Assembly: GCF_006716745.1 (NCBI RefSeq) | Contig: NZ_VFPP01000001.1 | Span: 4,402,001-4,466,000 of the forward strand | Reading direction: 5' to 3' | Length of the DNA: 64,000 nucleotides | DNA from: Saccharothrix saharensis | GTDB taxonomy: Bacteria > Actinomycetota > Actinomycetes > Mycobacteriales > Pseudonocardiaceae | In this document: positions 49,367-57,425 of the stretch, piece by piece | How the letters are laid out: every line of letters starts with the position of its first letter | Position numbering within the stretch: position 1 is the stretch's first letter | Program-made: the position numbers and the translations under genes | Notes under the pieces: generated by a model | What the model was told of the DNA's origin: nothing | Seen by the model: the letters and a program-made list of their open reading frames with translations, nothing else | Databases searched by the model: none

Positions 49367-50260
49367 CTACCCCTTGACCGCGCCCGAGGACAGACCGGTC
49401 ACCAGGAACCGCTGCACCAGGTAGAACACCACGATCGCGGGGATCGCGACCAGGATCGAGGCCGCCGCCAGGTGGCCCCACTCGGTCCGGTTCTGCTGCA
49501 CGAACACCTGCAGCCCCACGGCCAGCGTCTTCGACTCGTCCGCCGCCGACAGGAACGCCGACGCGAACGCCACCTCGCCCCACGCCGTCAGGAACGCGTA
49601 GAACGCCGTCACGGCCAGCCCCGGCCGGGCCAGGGGCAGCACCAGCCGCCAGAACACGCCGAACGGCGACAGGCCGTCCACCCGGCCCGCCTCGTCGATG
49701 TCGGTCGGGATGGTGTCGAAGTAGCCCTTCAGCATGTACGTGCAGAACGGCACCGCGGTCGTGCAGTACACCAGCACCAGGCCGAGCGACGTGCCCTGCA
49801 ACCCCAGCGCCAGCAGGATGTTGTACAGCGGCACGATCAGCACCGCGAACGGGAACATCTGCACGACCAGGAAGGACAGCATCAGCGACCGCTTGCCCGG
49901 GAACCGGAACCGCGACGCCGCGTAGCCCGTCGTCGCCGACAGGAACACCGCCAGCACCGTGGTCATCAGCGCGATCAGCACCGAGTTGCCGAACCACGCG
50001 AGGAAGTCGCCCTTCTCCCCCGCCAGGATGCGCCCGTAGTTGTCCAGGCTGGAGTCGTTGAGCAGCTTCGGCGTGGTCTCCACGGCCTTGGCATCGGGCT
50101 TGAACGACGTCACCAGCACCCAGAACACCGGGAACACCGCGATCAGCGACGCCACCACCAGCGCGGCGTGCAGACCGACGCCGGCCGGCAGCGACCGCTG
50201 CGAGCGCTTCGGCGCGCGAGCCCGCGGGACCGCCTTCAACGACGCGGCTTCGACCGTCAT
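49367..50260 (-). CDS. malG: Maltose-type ABC transporter permease MalG
   Basis: The 297-residue CUT1 permease has six helices and docking loop DIDEAGRVDGLSPFGVFWRLVLP; the C-terminus SGAVKG is typical of MalG. The ATG at 50260 shares one base with the malF stop (TGATG). With MalF it forms the maltose/maltodextrin channel. Assignment to maltose rests on similarity of all three subunits to Streptomyces MalEFG, the divergent LacI-type regulator and TTGCAAG-type operators; another alpha-glucoside is possible. Confidence 0.85.
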   Translation of the reverse strand: MTVEAASLKAVPRARAPKRSQRSLPAGVGLHAALVVASLIAVFPVFWVLVTSFKPDAKAVETTPKLLNDSSLDNYGRILAGEKGDFLAWFGNSVLIALMTTVLAVFLSATTGYAASRFRFPGKRSLMLSFLVVQMFPFAVLIVPLYNILLALGLQGTSLGLVLVYCTTAVPFCTYMLKGYFDTIPTDIDEAGRVDGLSPFGVFWRLVLPLARPGLAVTAFYAFLTAWGEVAFASAFLSAADESKTLAVGLQVFVQQNRTEWGHLAAASILVAIPAIVVFYLVQRFLVTGLSSGAVKG

Positions 50261-51177
50261 CACCACACCTCGCCTTGCTTGCGCAGCGCACGCCGGTACA
50301 CGCCCGCGAACACGAGCAGCACGGACAGGATCAGCACGCCGTAGGTCGACGCCACCGCGAAGTCGCGGGACGCGCCGGAGAAGAACCGCTCGAACGCGTA
50401 GGTCACCAGGATCCGGGTGTTCGGGTTCGGCCCGGTGATCAGGTAGATGATCGCGAACATGTTGAACGTCCAGATGATGCCCAGCAGCACCACGGTGCTG
50501 GACACCGACCGCAGGCCGGGCAGCGTCACGTTGCGGAACCGCTGCCACGCCGTCGCGCCGTCGACCTCGGCGGCCTCGTAGAGGTCACCGGGGATCGACT
50601 GCAGCCCGCCCAGCAGCGCCACCATCATGAACGGCACGCCGAGCCAGGTGTTCACGATCATCACCGCGACCAGCGCCCAGTCCGACTGGCCGAGCCACAC
50701 CGGGTCGGGCAGGCCGAAGAAGCGCAGGACCTGGTTGATGATCCCGTACTGCGCGTTGAACATGTACTTCCAGGCGAACGCGCTGATGAACGCGGGCACG
50801 GCCCACGGCAGGATCAGCAGCACCCGGTACACCGCCCGGCCGCGCACCTCGCGGTTGAGCAGCAGCGCGAGGCCGAGGCCGATCGTGTAGTGGAAGAACA
50901 CGCAGCCGAACGTCCAGATCAGCGTGCGGACCAGCGTGCCCCAGAACGCGCCGTAGCTCGCGTCGCCGGACAGGATGTTCAGGTAGTTGTCCAGGCCAAC
51001 GGAGACGTAGGTCGCCGGTCGGTCCAGGATCGGGTTGGCGATGTTGCCCTCGTTGATGTTGGTGAAGGTGAAGAACACGCCCTGGGCGAGCGGGAACAGC
51101 ACCAACACCGCGATGACCACCACGACCGGCAGCACCATCGCGTACGCGTACCAGTGCCGGTCCAGGAACCTGCGCAC
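50260..51177 (-). CDS. malF: Maltose-type ABC transporter permease MalF
   Basis: The 305-residue permease begins VRRFLDRHWYAYAM at a GTG with ribosome site gaagggag. It has six predicted helices, an N-terminal extracytoplasmic segment (NINEGNIANPILDRPATYVSVGLDNY) and docking loop YEAAEVDGATAWQRFRNVTLP. It is shorter than E. coli MalF and lacks its large periplasmic loop, as usual in Gram-positives. It is separated from malE by a strong 18-bp hairpin and coupled to malG. Confidence 0.87.
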   Translation of the reverse strand: MRRFLDRHWYAYAMVLPVVVVIAVLVLFPLAQGVFFTFTNINEGNIANPILDRPATYVSVGLDNYLNILSGDASYGAFWGTLVRTLIWTFGCVFFHYTIGLGLALLLNREVRGRAVYRVLLILPWAVPAFISAFAWKYMFNAQYGIINQVLRFFGLPDPVWLGQSDWALVAVMIVNTWLGVPFMMVALLGGLQSIPGDLYEAAEVDGATAWQRFRNVTLPGLRSVSSTVVLLGIIWTFNMFAIIYLITGPNPNTRILVTYAFERFFSGASRDFAVASTYGVLILSVLLVFAGVYRRALRKQGEVW

Positions 51178-51195
51178 CGAAGTCTCCCTTCGCCG

Positions 51196-51237
51196 CCCCT
51201 CGGCGCCCGGCCCACGTGCGGGCCGGGCGCCGAGGGG
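51196..51237 (-). promoter_or_regulatory. 18-bp perfect hairpin between malE and malF
   Basis: CCCCTCGGCGCCCGGCCC (51196-51213) pairs perfectly with 51220-51237 around a 6-nt loop. It lies 6 nt after the malE stop and 19 nt before the malF start, inside an operon. It can act as an attenuator or as a 3' stabiliser of malE mRNA, giving more binding protein than permease. Confidence 0.8.
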
Positions 51238-51242
51238 GATGG

Positions 51243-52499
51243 TCAGCCGACGGTGTACTCGGTGACGACGGTGTCCTTGTAGGCCTTGGCCACGTCGTCC
51301 AGCGCCGCCTTGGCGTCCTTCTTGCCGGCCAGCACGTCGGCGTAGGCGATCTTCAGCGGGTCGAACAGCTGGCCGCCCTCGGGGATCCACGCGCGCGGGT
51401 GGGCGGAGGTGACGACCGGCTCGAACGCGGACACGACCGCGTTCGCCTTCACGTCGGCGTTGTCGTAGGCCGACTTGCGGGTGGGCAGCAGGCCCAGTTC
51501 CTTGGCGATGCGCGCCTGCGACTCGGTGCTGCTCATGCAGGCGATGAACTTGACCGACGAGTCCTTGGCCTTGGTGCCCTGGCGGATCACGTAGTCGTGG
51601 CCGCCGACCGGCGCGGAGCCCTTGCCCGCGGTGGCGCCGGGGACGGGCGCGATGCCCAGGTTCGCGGCGTCGGTGAACGCGGCGCCCTTGAGGTAGTCGG
51701 CGACCGACCACGGGCCGTTGACCACCATGGCGACCTCGCCGGAGGTGAACGCGGCCTGCATGTTGTTGTAGGAGTTCGCCGGGTCGAGCGCGGTGGACGC
51801 GGCCTTGGCGTCCAGCAGGCCCTTGGCGGTCTCCAGCGCCTTCACGTTCTCCGCCGAGTTGACCACGATCTTCTTCGCGTCGGCGTCGACCAGGTCGCCG
51901 CCCTCGCCGTAGATGAACGGCAGCGCGTAGTAGGCGTCGTTGTTGATGAAGATCGTCTTCTCACCGCCGAGCTTGGCCGCGGCGGCCTTCACGTCGTCCC
52001 ACGTCTTCGGCGGCTCGACACCGGCGTCGGCCAGCAGCTTCTTGTTGTAGAACAGCGCCAGCGAGTCGGTGACCTGGGGGACGCCGTAGGGCTTGCCGTC
52101 GAACTTGGTGGAGCCCAGCGGGGTCTCCAGGAAGTCGGACGTGTCGCTCGCCAGCTCGGTGCCGGTCAGGTCGACGACGTAGCCGAGCTTGGCCAGCTGC
52201 GACACCCACGCGACCTCGGCGCGGAAGACGTCCGGGCCCTGACCGCCCTGCGCGGCGGTGCGGTAGTTGTTGAGCGCCTGGTCGAACGCGACCGTCTCGG
52301 TCTTGACCTTGTAGCCGCCCTTGGTCGCGCACTCCTGCGCGATCGTGGTGAACACCGGGCTCTCGTTCGGGCCGCTGGTGTCCCAGAAGGTGATCTCGCC
52401 GGAGTCGCCGGACGCCGATCCGCCGTCGCCACCACCGCACGCGGTGAGGACGAGGGCGGAGACGGCCGCCGCTGCGGTCACGAGGGTGGTACGTCGCAT
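51243..52499 (-). CDS. malE: Maltose-type ABC transporter binding lipoprotein MalE
   Basis: The 418-residue lipoprotein has signal peptide MRRTTLVTAAAAVSALV and lipobox VLTAC (Cys 22), then a Gly/Ser-rich linker and a family 1 binding fold. Family features include EITFWDTSGPNES, LALFYNKKLLADAGVEPPKTWDDV, FTSGEVAMVVNGPWSVADY and GGHDYVIRQGTKAKDS. The ATG at 52499 is chosen because the upstream in-frame extension lacks signal-peptide character. First gene of malEFG, divergent from malR, with operator-like palindromes in the 238-nt gap. Uptake is presumably energised by MsiK, since no ATPase gene is in the operon. Confidence 0.87.
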   Translation of the reverse strand: MRRTTLVTAAAAVSALVLTACGGGDGGSASGDSGEITFWDTSGPNESPVFTTIAQECATKGGYKVKTETVAFDQALNNYRTAAQGGQGPDVFRAEVAWVSQLAKLGYVVDLTGTELASDTSDFLETPLGSTKFDGKPYGVPQVTDSLALFYNKKLLADAGVEPPKTWDDVKAAAAKLGGEKTIFINNDAYYALPFIYGEGGDLVDADAKKIVVNSAENVKALETAKGLLDAKAASTALDPANSYNNMQAAFTSGEVAMVVNGPWSVADYLKGAAFTDAANLGIAPVPGATAGKGSAPVGGHDYVIRQGTKAKDSSVKFIACMSSTESQARIAKELGLLPTRKSAYDNADVKANAVVSAFEPVVTSAHPRAWIPEGGQLFDPLKIAYADVLAGKKDAKAALDDVAKAYKDTVVTEYTVG

Positions 52500-52545
52500 C
52501 GTTGCTGTCGTCCCTCCTGCGGCCTCCACCGGGATGAAGGCTCTT

Positions 52546-52557
52546 GCAAGAACTTGC
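52546..52557. promoter_or_regulatory. LacI-type operator candidate 1 in the malE/malR gap
   Basis: GCAAG-AA-CTTGC is a perfect 5-2-5 palindrome overlapping CTTGCAAG, centred 52 nt upstream of the malE ATG. TTGCAAG-type elements are the known MalR sites of Streptomyces. Confidence 0.65.
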
Positions 52558-52665
52558 GAAATTGTTGACGCGGATTTCAACCCGCCGACCAGGTCCGGGT
52601 CAAGGGTCTTGACGTAACCAAGCCGTAACGGCAGCGGGCGGGCAGCGGAAACCGAGGTGGGCGTT

Positions 52666-52677
52666 GCAAAAATTTGC
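52666..52677. promoter_or_regulatory. LacI-type operator candidate 2 in the malE/malR gap
   Basis: GCAAA-AA-TTTGC is a perfect 5-2-5 palindrome with the same layout as the site at 52546. The two centres are exactly 120 bp apart. It is 61 nt upstream of the malR start, so it could serve autoregulation or looping. Confidence 0.6.
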
Positions 52678-52737
52678 CGCTGACGGCAGGCTGCACGTCA
52701 CCAACGGGTCAGCGCCAGTGAGCAGCGAGGAGGCAGG

Positions 52738-53787
52738 GTGTCCGGTCTGTCCGAGATCGCCAGGGCAGCCGGGGTGAGCATCTCCACGGTCAGCCGGGTG
52801 CTCAACCGCCGGGCGGGCGTGAACGACGAGACGCGCCAGCGCGTGCTCGCGGTGCTTGCGGAAATGCCTTACACGCCACGCGGGTTGGGCGCGTTGCAGC
52901 GGACCGGTGTGATCGGGCTGCTGGTGCCGGAGCTGTCGAACCCGGTGTTCCCGGCGTTCGCCGAGGCGCTGGAGGTGCGGGCCGCGCGGCTGGGGTACTC
53001 GTCGCTGCTGTGCAACACGCGGGCCACCGGCGCGGGCGCGATGGGCGAGGAGGAGTACGTGCGGATGCTCCTCGCGCGCGGCGTGGAGGGCATGGTGTTC
53101 GTGTCGCCGGAGATCACCAACGTCGAGGTGCCGCTCGGCCAGGCGCCGCGGCCGTCGTACTACGCGAAGCTGCTGGCCGACGGCGTGCACATGGTGTTCC
53201 TGAACGGGGCCACGCCGTCGCTGGACGTGCCGGACGTGACGGTGGACGAGCAGCACGCGGGTTACGCGGCGACCCGGCACCTGGTGGAGCTGGGGCACCG
53301 GCGGATCGGGTTCGTGTCGGGTCCGGCGCGGTCGTTGCCGTCGCGGCTCAAGCGGGCCGGGTGGGCGGCGGCGCTGGAGGAGGACGGGTTGCCGGCGACC
53401 TCGGACTTCGTCGCGCACGGGCCGTTCGGGCCGGAGGGCGGCGCGGAGGCGGTGTCGGTGCTGCTGGACACCGTGCGGCCGACGGCGGTGATCTGCTCGT
53501 CCGACCACATGGCGATCGGCGTGCTGCGGGAGGCGCACCGGCGCGGGTTGACCGTGCCGCGCGACCTGTCCGTGGTGGGGTTCGACGACATCCCGCTGGC
53601 GTCGTACTGCTCGCCGTCGTTGACCACGCTCGCGCAGCCGATCGAGGAGATGGCGTCGGCGGCCGTGGACGAGTTGGTGCACCGGCTCGACCCCGATCGG
53701 CGCAGACGCCCGGCGGGCAATTACACGCGCGTTTTCCGACCGCGCCTGGTGGTGCGCGAGTCGTCCGCCGCACCCCTATTGGTTTAG
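52738..53787 (+). CDS. malR: LacI-family maltose regulon repressor, MalR-like
   Basis: The 349-residue protein has an N-terminal LacI helix-turn-helix (SEIARAAGVSISTVSRVLNRRAGVNDETRQRVL) with hinge PYTPRGLGALQRT, followed by a periplasmic-binding-like sensor domain (IGLLVPELSNPVFPAFAEALE, GHRRIGFVSGP, VVGFDDIPLASYCSPSLTT). The GTG at 52738 follows gaggaggcagg. Divergence from malEFG with paired palindromes between them is the classic MalR arrangement. The ligand is probably a maltodextrin. Confidence 0.87.
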   Translation: MSGLSEIARAAGVSISTVSRVLNRRAGVNDETRQRVLAVLAEMPYTPRGLGALQRTGVIGLLVPELSNPVFPAFAEALEVRAARLGYSSLLCNTRATGAGAMGEEEYVRMLLARGVEGMVFVSPEITNVEVPLGQAPRPSYYAKLLADGVHMVFLNGATPSLDVPDVTVDEQHAGYAATRHLVELGHRRIGFVSGPARSLPSRLKRAGWAAALEEDGLPATSDFVAHGPFGPEGGAEAVSVLLDTVRPTAVICSSDHMAIGVLREAHRRGLTVPRDLSVVGFDDIPLASYCSPSLTTLAQPIEEMASAAVDELVHRLDPDRRRRPAGNYTRVFRPRLVVRESSAAPLLV

Positions 53788-53802
53788 ACCACTGTACTCG
53801 GA

Positions 53803-53816
53803 GGTAACCAGTTACC
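53803..53816. promoter_or_regulatory. Operator-like palindrome upstream of the second LacI gene
   Basis: GGTAAC-CA-GTTACC is a perfect 6-2-6 palindrome 79-92 nt upstream of the second LacI gene; a second one, GGTTC-T-GAACC, lies at 53870-53880. Together they suggest autoregulation. The reverse complement of the first (GGTAACTGGTTA...) recurs in front of the CGNR gene at 60107. Confidence 0.5.
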
Positions 53817-53894
53817 ATCTGCACTGATGACAATCTGGAGGGACGCCGGTCACCCCCACTTCTGTAATTGGTTCTGAACCGTTACGGTCACTTC

Positions 53895-54998
53895 ATGGCG
53901 CGGTCGATGCATGTGCGACGCCCCGCGACGCTCGCCTCACTGGCGGCGGAGCTGGGTGTTTCCCGGACAACGGTGTCCAACGCGTACAACCGTCCCGACC
54001 AGCTCTCGCCAGAGCTGCGACGCCGGGTGTTGGAGACAGCTAGACGACTCGGGTACCCGGGGCCCGACCCGGTGGCCCGTTCACTGCGGACCAGGAAGGC
54101 CGGTGCGGTGGGCCTGCTGCTCACCGAGAACCTGTCCTACGCGTTCCGCGACCCGGCGGCGATCGGGTTCCTGGAGGGGTTGGCCCTGGCCTGCGAGGAC
54201 GCCGGGACCGGGCTGCTGCTCGTACCGGCGAACCCCGAGCGCGAGGACGTGGCGGCCGTGCACCGGGCCGGTGTGGACGGTTTCGTCGTGTACTCGGTGC
54301 CCGACGACGACCCGCACCTCGCGGCCGTGCTGGAGCGGCCCGTGCCGACCGTCGTGTGCGACCAGCCCGACCTCGGCAACGTCGACCGCGTCGGCATCGA
54401 CGACCAGGCGGCCATGCACGCGCTGGCGCAGCACCTGATCTCGTTGGGGCACCGGCGGGTCGGCGTGGTGTGCATGCGCCTGGCCCGCGACCGCAACGAC
54501 GACTTCGTGACGCCGGAGCGGCAGCAGGCGGCGCACTTCCACGTGCAGCGGTCCCGGCTGGCGGGGCTGGCGCAGGCGTTCGCGTCGGTCGGCGTGGACT
54601 GGGCGACCGTGCCGGTGGCCGAGCGGTTCGACCACACCATGGCGTCGGGCGCGTCGGCGGCGGCGCAGGTGCTGGAGCGCGACCCGCAGATCACCGCGCT
54701 GATCTGCACGTCGGACATACTGGCCCTCGGCGCCATGGCGGAACTCCGGCGGCGCGGCCTGCGGGTGCCCGCGGACATCACCGTGACCGGCTTCGACGGC
54801 ATCCGCGAGGCGGAGCAGGCGGGCCTGACGACGGTGCGCCAACCGGTCCTGGAGAAGGGCCGCGCGGCCGGCAAGCTGCTCCTCGACTCGGCCGAACGCA
54901 CCCGCCCCCGCGCCGTCACCCTGTCCACCGAACTGGTCCACGGCACGACCGCCGCCCCACCGCGCGGCACGGCCGAGGAACGCTGGTTCGGCCCGTGA
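53895..54998 (+). CDS. LacI-family transcriptional regulator (second copy)
   Basis: The 367-residue regulator has a helix-turn-helix (TLASLAAELGVSRTTVSNAYNRPDQLSPELRRRVL) after a short basic start (MARSMHVRRPA), then the sensor domain (AVGLLLTENLSYAFRDPAAIGFLEGL, GHRRVGVVCMRLARDRNDDF, VTGFDGIREAEQAGLTTVRQP). The YAFRDP and 'TP..Q' insert in the middle is typical of a LacI subgroup of unknown ligand. The ATG at 53895 is preferred; 53907 is possible. No strong ribosome site is seen, so it may be leaderless. It is not followed by a target operon; a terminator closes it. Confidence 0.85.
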   Translation: MARSMHVRRPATLASLAAELGVSRTTVSNAYNRPDQLSPELRRRVLETARRLGYPGPDPVARSLRTRKAGAVGLLLTENLSYAFRDPAAIGFLEGLALACEDAGTGLLLVPANPEREDVAAVHRAGVDGFVVYSVPDDDPHLAAVLERPVPTVVCDQPDLGNVDRVGIDDQAAMHALAQHLISLGHRRVGVVCMRLARDRNDDFVTPERQQAAHFHVQRSRLAGLAQAFASVGVDWATVPVAERFDHTMASGASAAAQVLERDPQITALICTSDILALGAMAELRRRGLRVPADITVTGFDGIREAEQAGLTTVRQPVLEKGRAAGKLLLDSAERTRPRAVTLSTELVHGTTAAPPRGTAEERWFGP

Positions 54999-55027
54999 CC
55001 CGATCCGCCTGACGACGTCCCGACCCT

Positions 55028-55059
55028 CCGCGGGGGTCCCCGGAAGGGGGCCCCCGCGG
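55028..55059 (+). terminator. Terminator after the second LacI gene
   Basis: CCGCGGGGG (55028-55036) pairs with CCCCCGCGG (55051-55059), and TCCCC/GGGGG extends the stem around GGAA, 29 nt beyond the stop. The following 165 nt to the next gene end show nothing recognisable. Confidence 0.8.
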
Positions 55060-55224
55060 TCGTTCCACCACGTGGACCGCTGCGCGGAGGGCGTCGAGGT
55101 GTGCCCCGACCGCGTCCGACCGCACCCACCCGGCCTCGCCGACCGCCTCCGGTACGGCGGCGGCAGCTCCGCCTCCGCCCGCTGCGCCGTCCTCGGTCCC
55201 GTGCCCGGCCGGGAGCCGTGGGCC

Positions 55225-55878
55225 TCACGTCACGCGGAAGATCACCGGGTTGCCCGCCTTGCCCCCGACGACCGCCGTCAGCAGGTAGTCACCCGCGCCG
55301 AGCCGGGAGCTCCGGCGGCACCCCGGTTCCGAGGTGCTGCCCGGCCACCGCACGCCGTAGGTGAACCGCTCGCCCGGCCGCATCACGCGCACCTCCGAGC
55401 CGTCGGTGACGAAGCAGTCGTTGCTCGACCACAGCCGCGTCACGCCGTCCGCGCTCGTCACCACCAACTCCCGCACCGCGCGCCCGATCTCCTTGGCGCA
55501 CGGCAGCGGGCCGGTGTTGGACACGACGATCGTGAACCGGACGGGTTGGCCGGCCGGGATCGTCGGCTCGCCCACCTCCGCCGCCACGGCCACCTGCGCG
55601 TCGTCGCACGGCGGCGGCGGGCCCGGGGGCGGGGTCGGTGACGGCGGGGGAACCGGCGTGGGCGGCGGGGTGGTCGCGGACGACGGGGCGACCACCGGCG
55701 TGGCGGCGGGCGAGGGCGGGCTGGACGGCCGCACGACCACCGGAGCCGGGTCACCCCGGCCGATCAGCGCGCCGACCAGCCACACCACGCCGATCAGCGC
55801 GACCAGTGACCCGGCGACGGCGAGCGCGCGACGTCGCCAGTACACCGACCGCGGGTGCGGGCCTGTGGGCTCGGTCAC
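55225..55878 (-). CDS. Membrane-anchored Pro-rich protein, Rv3587c-like
   Basis: The 217-residue protein has a cytosolic start (VTEPTGPHPRSVYWRRR), one membrane helix (about residues 18-40), and a Pro/Ser/Thr-rich spacer (about 45-90, with runs such as PPPTPVPPPSPTPPPGPPPP). A beta-sandwich follows with four Cys (PPCDDAQVAV, LPCAKEIGRA, NDCFVTD, EPGCRRSS), probably two disulfides outside the membrane. It resembles M. tuberculosis Rv3587c in layout and in being next to a carbonic anhydrase gene. Function unknown; an extracytoplasmic binding role is plausible. The GTG at 55878 is divergent from the carbonic anhydrase. Confidence 0.75.
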   Translation of the reverse strand: MTEPTGPHPRSVYWRRRALAVAGSLVALIGVVWLVGALIGRGDPAPVVVRPSSPPSPAATPVVAPSSATTPPPTPVPPPSPTPPPGPPPPCDDAQVAVAAEVGEPTIPAGQPVRFTIVVSNTGPLPCAKEIGRAVRELVVTSADGVTRLWSSNDCFVTDGSEVRVMRPGERFTYGVRWPGSTSEPGCRRSSRLGAGDYLLTAVVGGKAGNPVIFRVT

Positions 55879-56017
55879 GCGGTCGAACGTAGCCGGGTCA
55901 CGTGGAATTCCCCGGTAGGCCTCGGTCGCCCGATGTGGTGAACGTGAGGTGCGCCCGATCCCCTTGCCCGCCATGCGGGAGGCGGGTTCCAATCCGGGGG
56001 ACAACGGGAGGTGCGCG

Positions 56018-56509
56018 ATGACCGCGATCGACGAGCTGCTGCGCCGCAACGCCGAGCTGGGCGACGTCGTCCCCGGCGACCGGTCCTCGCCGAAGCCCTC
56101 GATGCAGGTGACGATCCTGACCTGCATGGACTCCCGCATCCGGGTGTTCGAGATCTTCGGCCTCGAGCAGGGTGAGGCGCACGTGCTGCGCAACGCGGGC
56201 GGCGTGGTGACCGACGACATGATCCGCTCGCTCGCGTTGAGCCAGCGCAAGCTCGGCACCCGCGAGGTGCTGCTGGTGCACCACACGGACTGCGGCTTGC
56301 AGCTGGTCACCGAGGACGAGTTCAAGGACGAGCTGGAACAGGCCTCCGGCATGCGCCCGCCCTGGTCGGTGGAGGCGTTCCGCGAGGTGAAGGACAGCGT
56401 CCGCGGCTCGATGAACCGGGTCCGCCACAGCCCCTACCTGCCGCACCGCGACAACGTGCGCGGCTTCGTCTACGACGTGCACACGGGCCGGTTGACCGAA
56501 GTCGTGTGA
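56018..56509 (+). CDS. Beta-class carbonic anhydrase
   Basis: The 163-residue zinc enzyme interconverts CO2 and bicarbonate. Zinc ligands and catalytic dyad are in LTCMDSRIRVFEIFGLEQGEAHVLRNAGG (Cys, Asp, Arg) and LLVHHTDCGLQLV (His, Cys). The short length fits the small beta-CA branch of actinobacteria (like M. tuberculosis Rv3588c). The ATG at 56018 follows gggaggtg. It stands between the Rv3587c-like gene and mutY, the same neighbours as in M. tuberculosis although orientation differs. Confidence 0.92.
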   Translation: MTAIDELLRRNAELGDVVPGDRSSPKPSMQVTILTCMDSRIRVFEIFGLEQGEAHVLRNAGGVVTDDMIRSLALSQRKLGTREVLLVHHTDCGLQLVTEDEFKDELEQASGMRPPWSVEAFREVKDSVRGSMNRVRHSPYLPHRDNVRGFVYDVHTGRLTEVV

Positions 56510-56546
56510 CCGGTCGGCGAACCGGTCTGGGAGACTGTGCGGCGCT

Positions 56547-57422
56547 ATGAGCCTGGACGCCGAGCTCCTCCTCGACTGGTTCGCCGACACCGCCCGCGAC
56601 CTGCCCTGGCGCCGGCCGGAGTGCACGGCCTGGGGCGTGCTGGTCAGCGAGATCATGCTGCAGCAGACCCCGGTGGCCCGGGTCGAGCCGATCTGGCGCG
56701 AGTGGCTGGCCCGGTGGCCCACGCCGTCGGCGATGGCGAAGGCGAGCCAGGGCGAGGTCCTGCGGGCCTGGGGCAAGCTCGGCTACCCCCGTCGCGCCCT
56801 CCGGCTGCACGCCGCCGCGCAGGCCGTCGCCGAGCACCACGACGACGTCGTCCCGAGCGACGTGGACACCTTGCTGGCCCTGCCCGGCATCGGCGCGTAC
56901 ACCGCGCGGGCGGTGGCGGCGTTCGCGTACGGGCAGCGGTGCCCGGTGGTCGACACGAACGTCCGCCGGGTCGTGGCGCGGGCCGTGCACGGCGCGGGCG
57001 ACGCGGGCCCGCCGTCCACCACCAAGGACATGAAGGACGTCGAAGCGCTCCTGCCGGAGGAGGACGGGCGCGCCGCCGTCTACTCGGCCGCGCTCATGGA
57101 GCTGGGCGCGGTCGTCTGCACGGCCCGCGCGCCCAAGTGCGCCGACTGCCCGGTGTTCGACGGGTGCGCGTGGCAGCTCAACGGCCGGCCCGCGTACGAC
57201 GGCCCGGCCAAGGCGGTGCAGAAGTTCGCGGGCACCGACCGGCAGGTGCGCGGCCTGCTGCTGGACGTGCTGCGCGGCACCAGCGAACCGGTCGCGAAGG
57301 CGCGGCTGGACGTGGTCTGGTCGGACGCGGGCCAGCGGGACCGCTGCCTGCACTCCCTGCTCGTGGACGGCCTGGTCGAGCAGACGCGCGAGGGCCTGTT
57401 CGCACTGCCCGGGGAGCACTGA
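56547..57422 (+). CDS. mutY: A/G-specific adenine glycosylase
   Basis: The 291-residue base-excision enzyme removes adenine opposite 8-oxoguanine. It has catalytic Glu in VSEIMLQQTPV, the helix-hairpin-helix LLALPGIGAYTARAVAAFAYG, catalytic Asp in VVDTNVRRVVAR, and the iron-sulfur cluster ligands as C-x6-C-x2-C-x5-C (CTARAPKCADCPVFDGC). A shortened C-terminal domain replaces the full NUDIX-like part, as in other actinobacteria. Downstream gene starts 3 nt later. Confidence 0.93.
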   Translation: MSLDAELLLDWFADTARDLPWRRPECTAWGVLVSEIMLQQTPVARVEPIWREWLARWPTPSAMAKASQGEVLRAWGKLGYPRRALRLHAAAQAVAEHHDDVVPSDVDTLLALPGIGAYTARAVAAFAYGQRCPVVDTNVRRVVARAVHGAGDAGPPSTTKDMKDVEALLPEEDGRAAVYSAALMELGAVVCTARAPKCADCPVFDGCAWQLNGRPAYDGPAKAVQKFAGTDRQVRGLLLDVLRGTSEPVAKARLDVVWSDAGQRDRCLHSLLVDGLVEQTREGLFALPGEH

Positions 57423-57425
57423 CCC

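Noticed and set aside
48890..50344. A 484-codon plus-strand frame across the LuxR and malG genes
   Set aside because: Spans two real minus-strand genes and a terminator; composition is that of an antisense shadow.
55060..55224. Short plus-strand frame starting near 55072, with Cys-containing MDRCAEGVEVCPDRV
   Set aside because: No ribosome site, runs antisense into the Rv3587c-like gene and matches no family I recognise.
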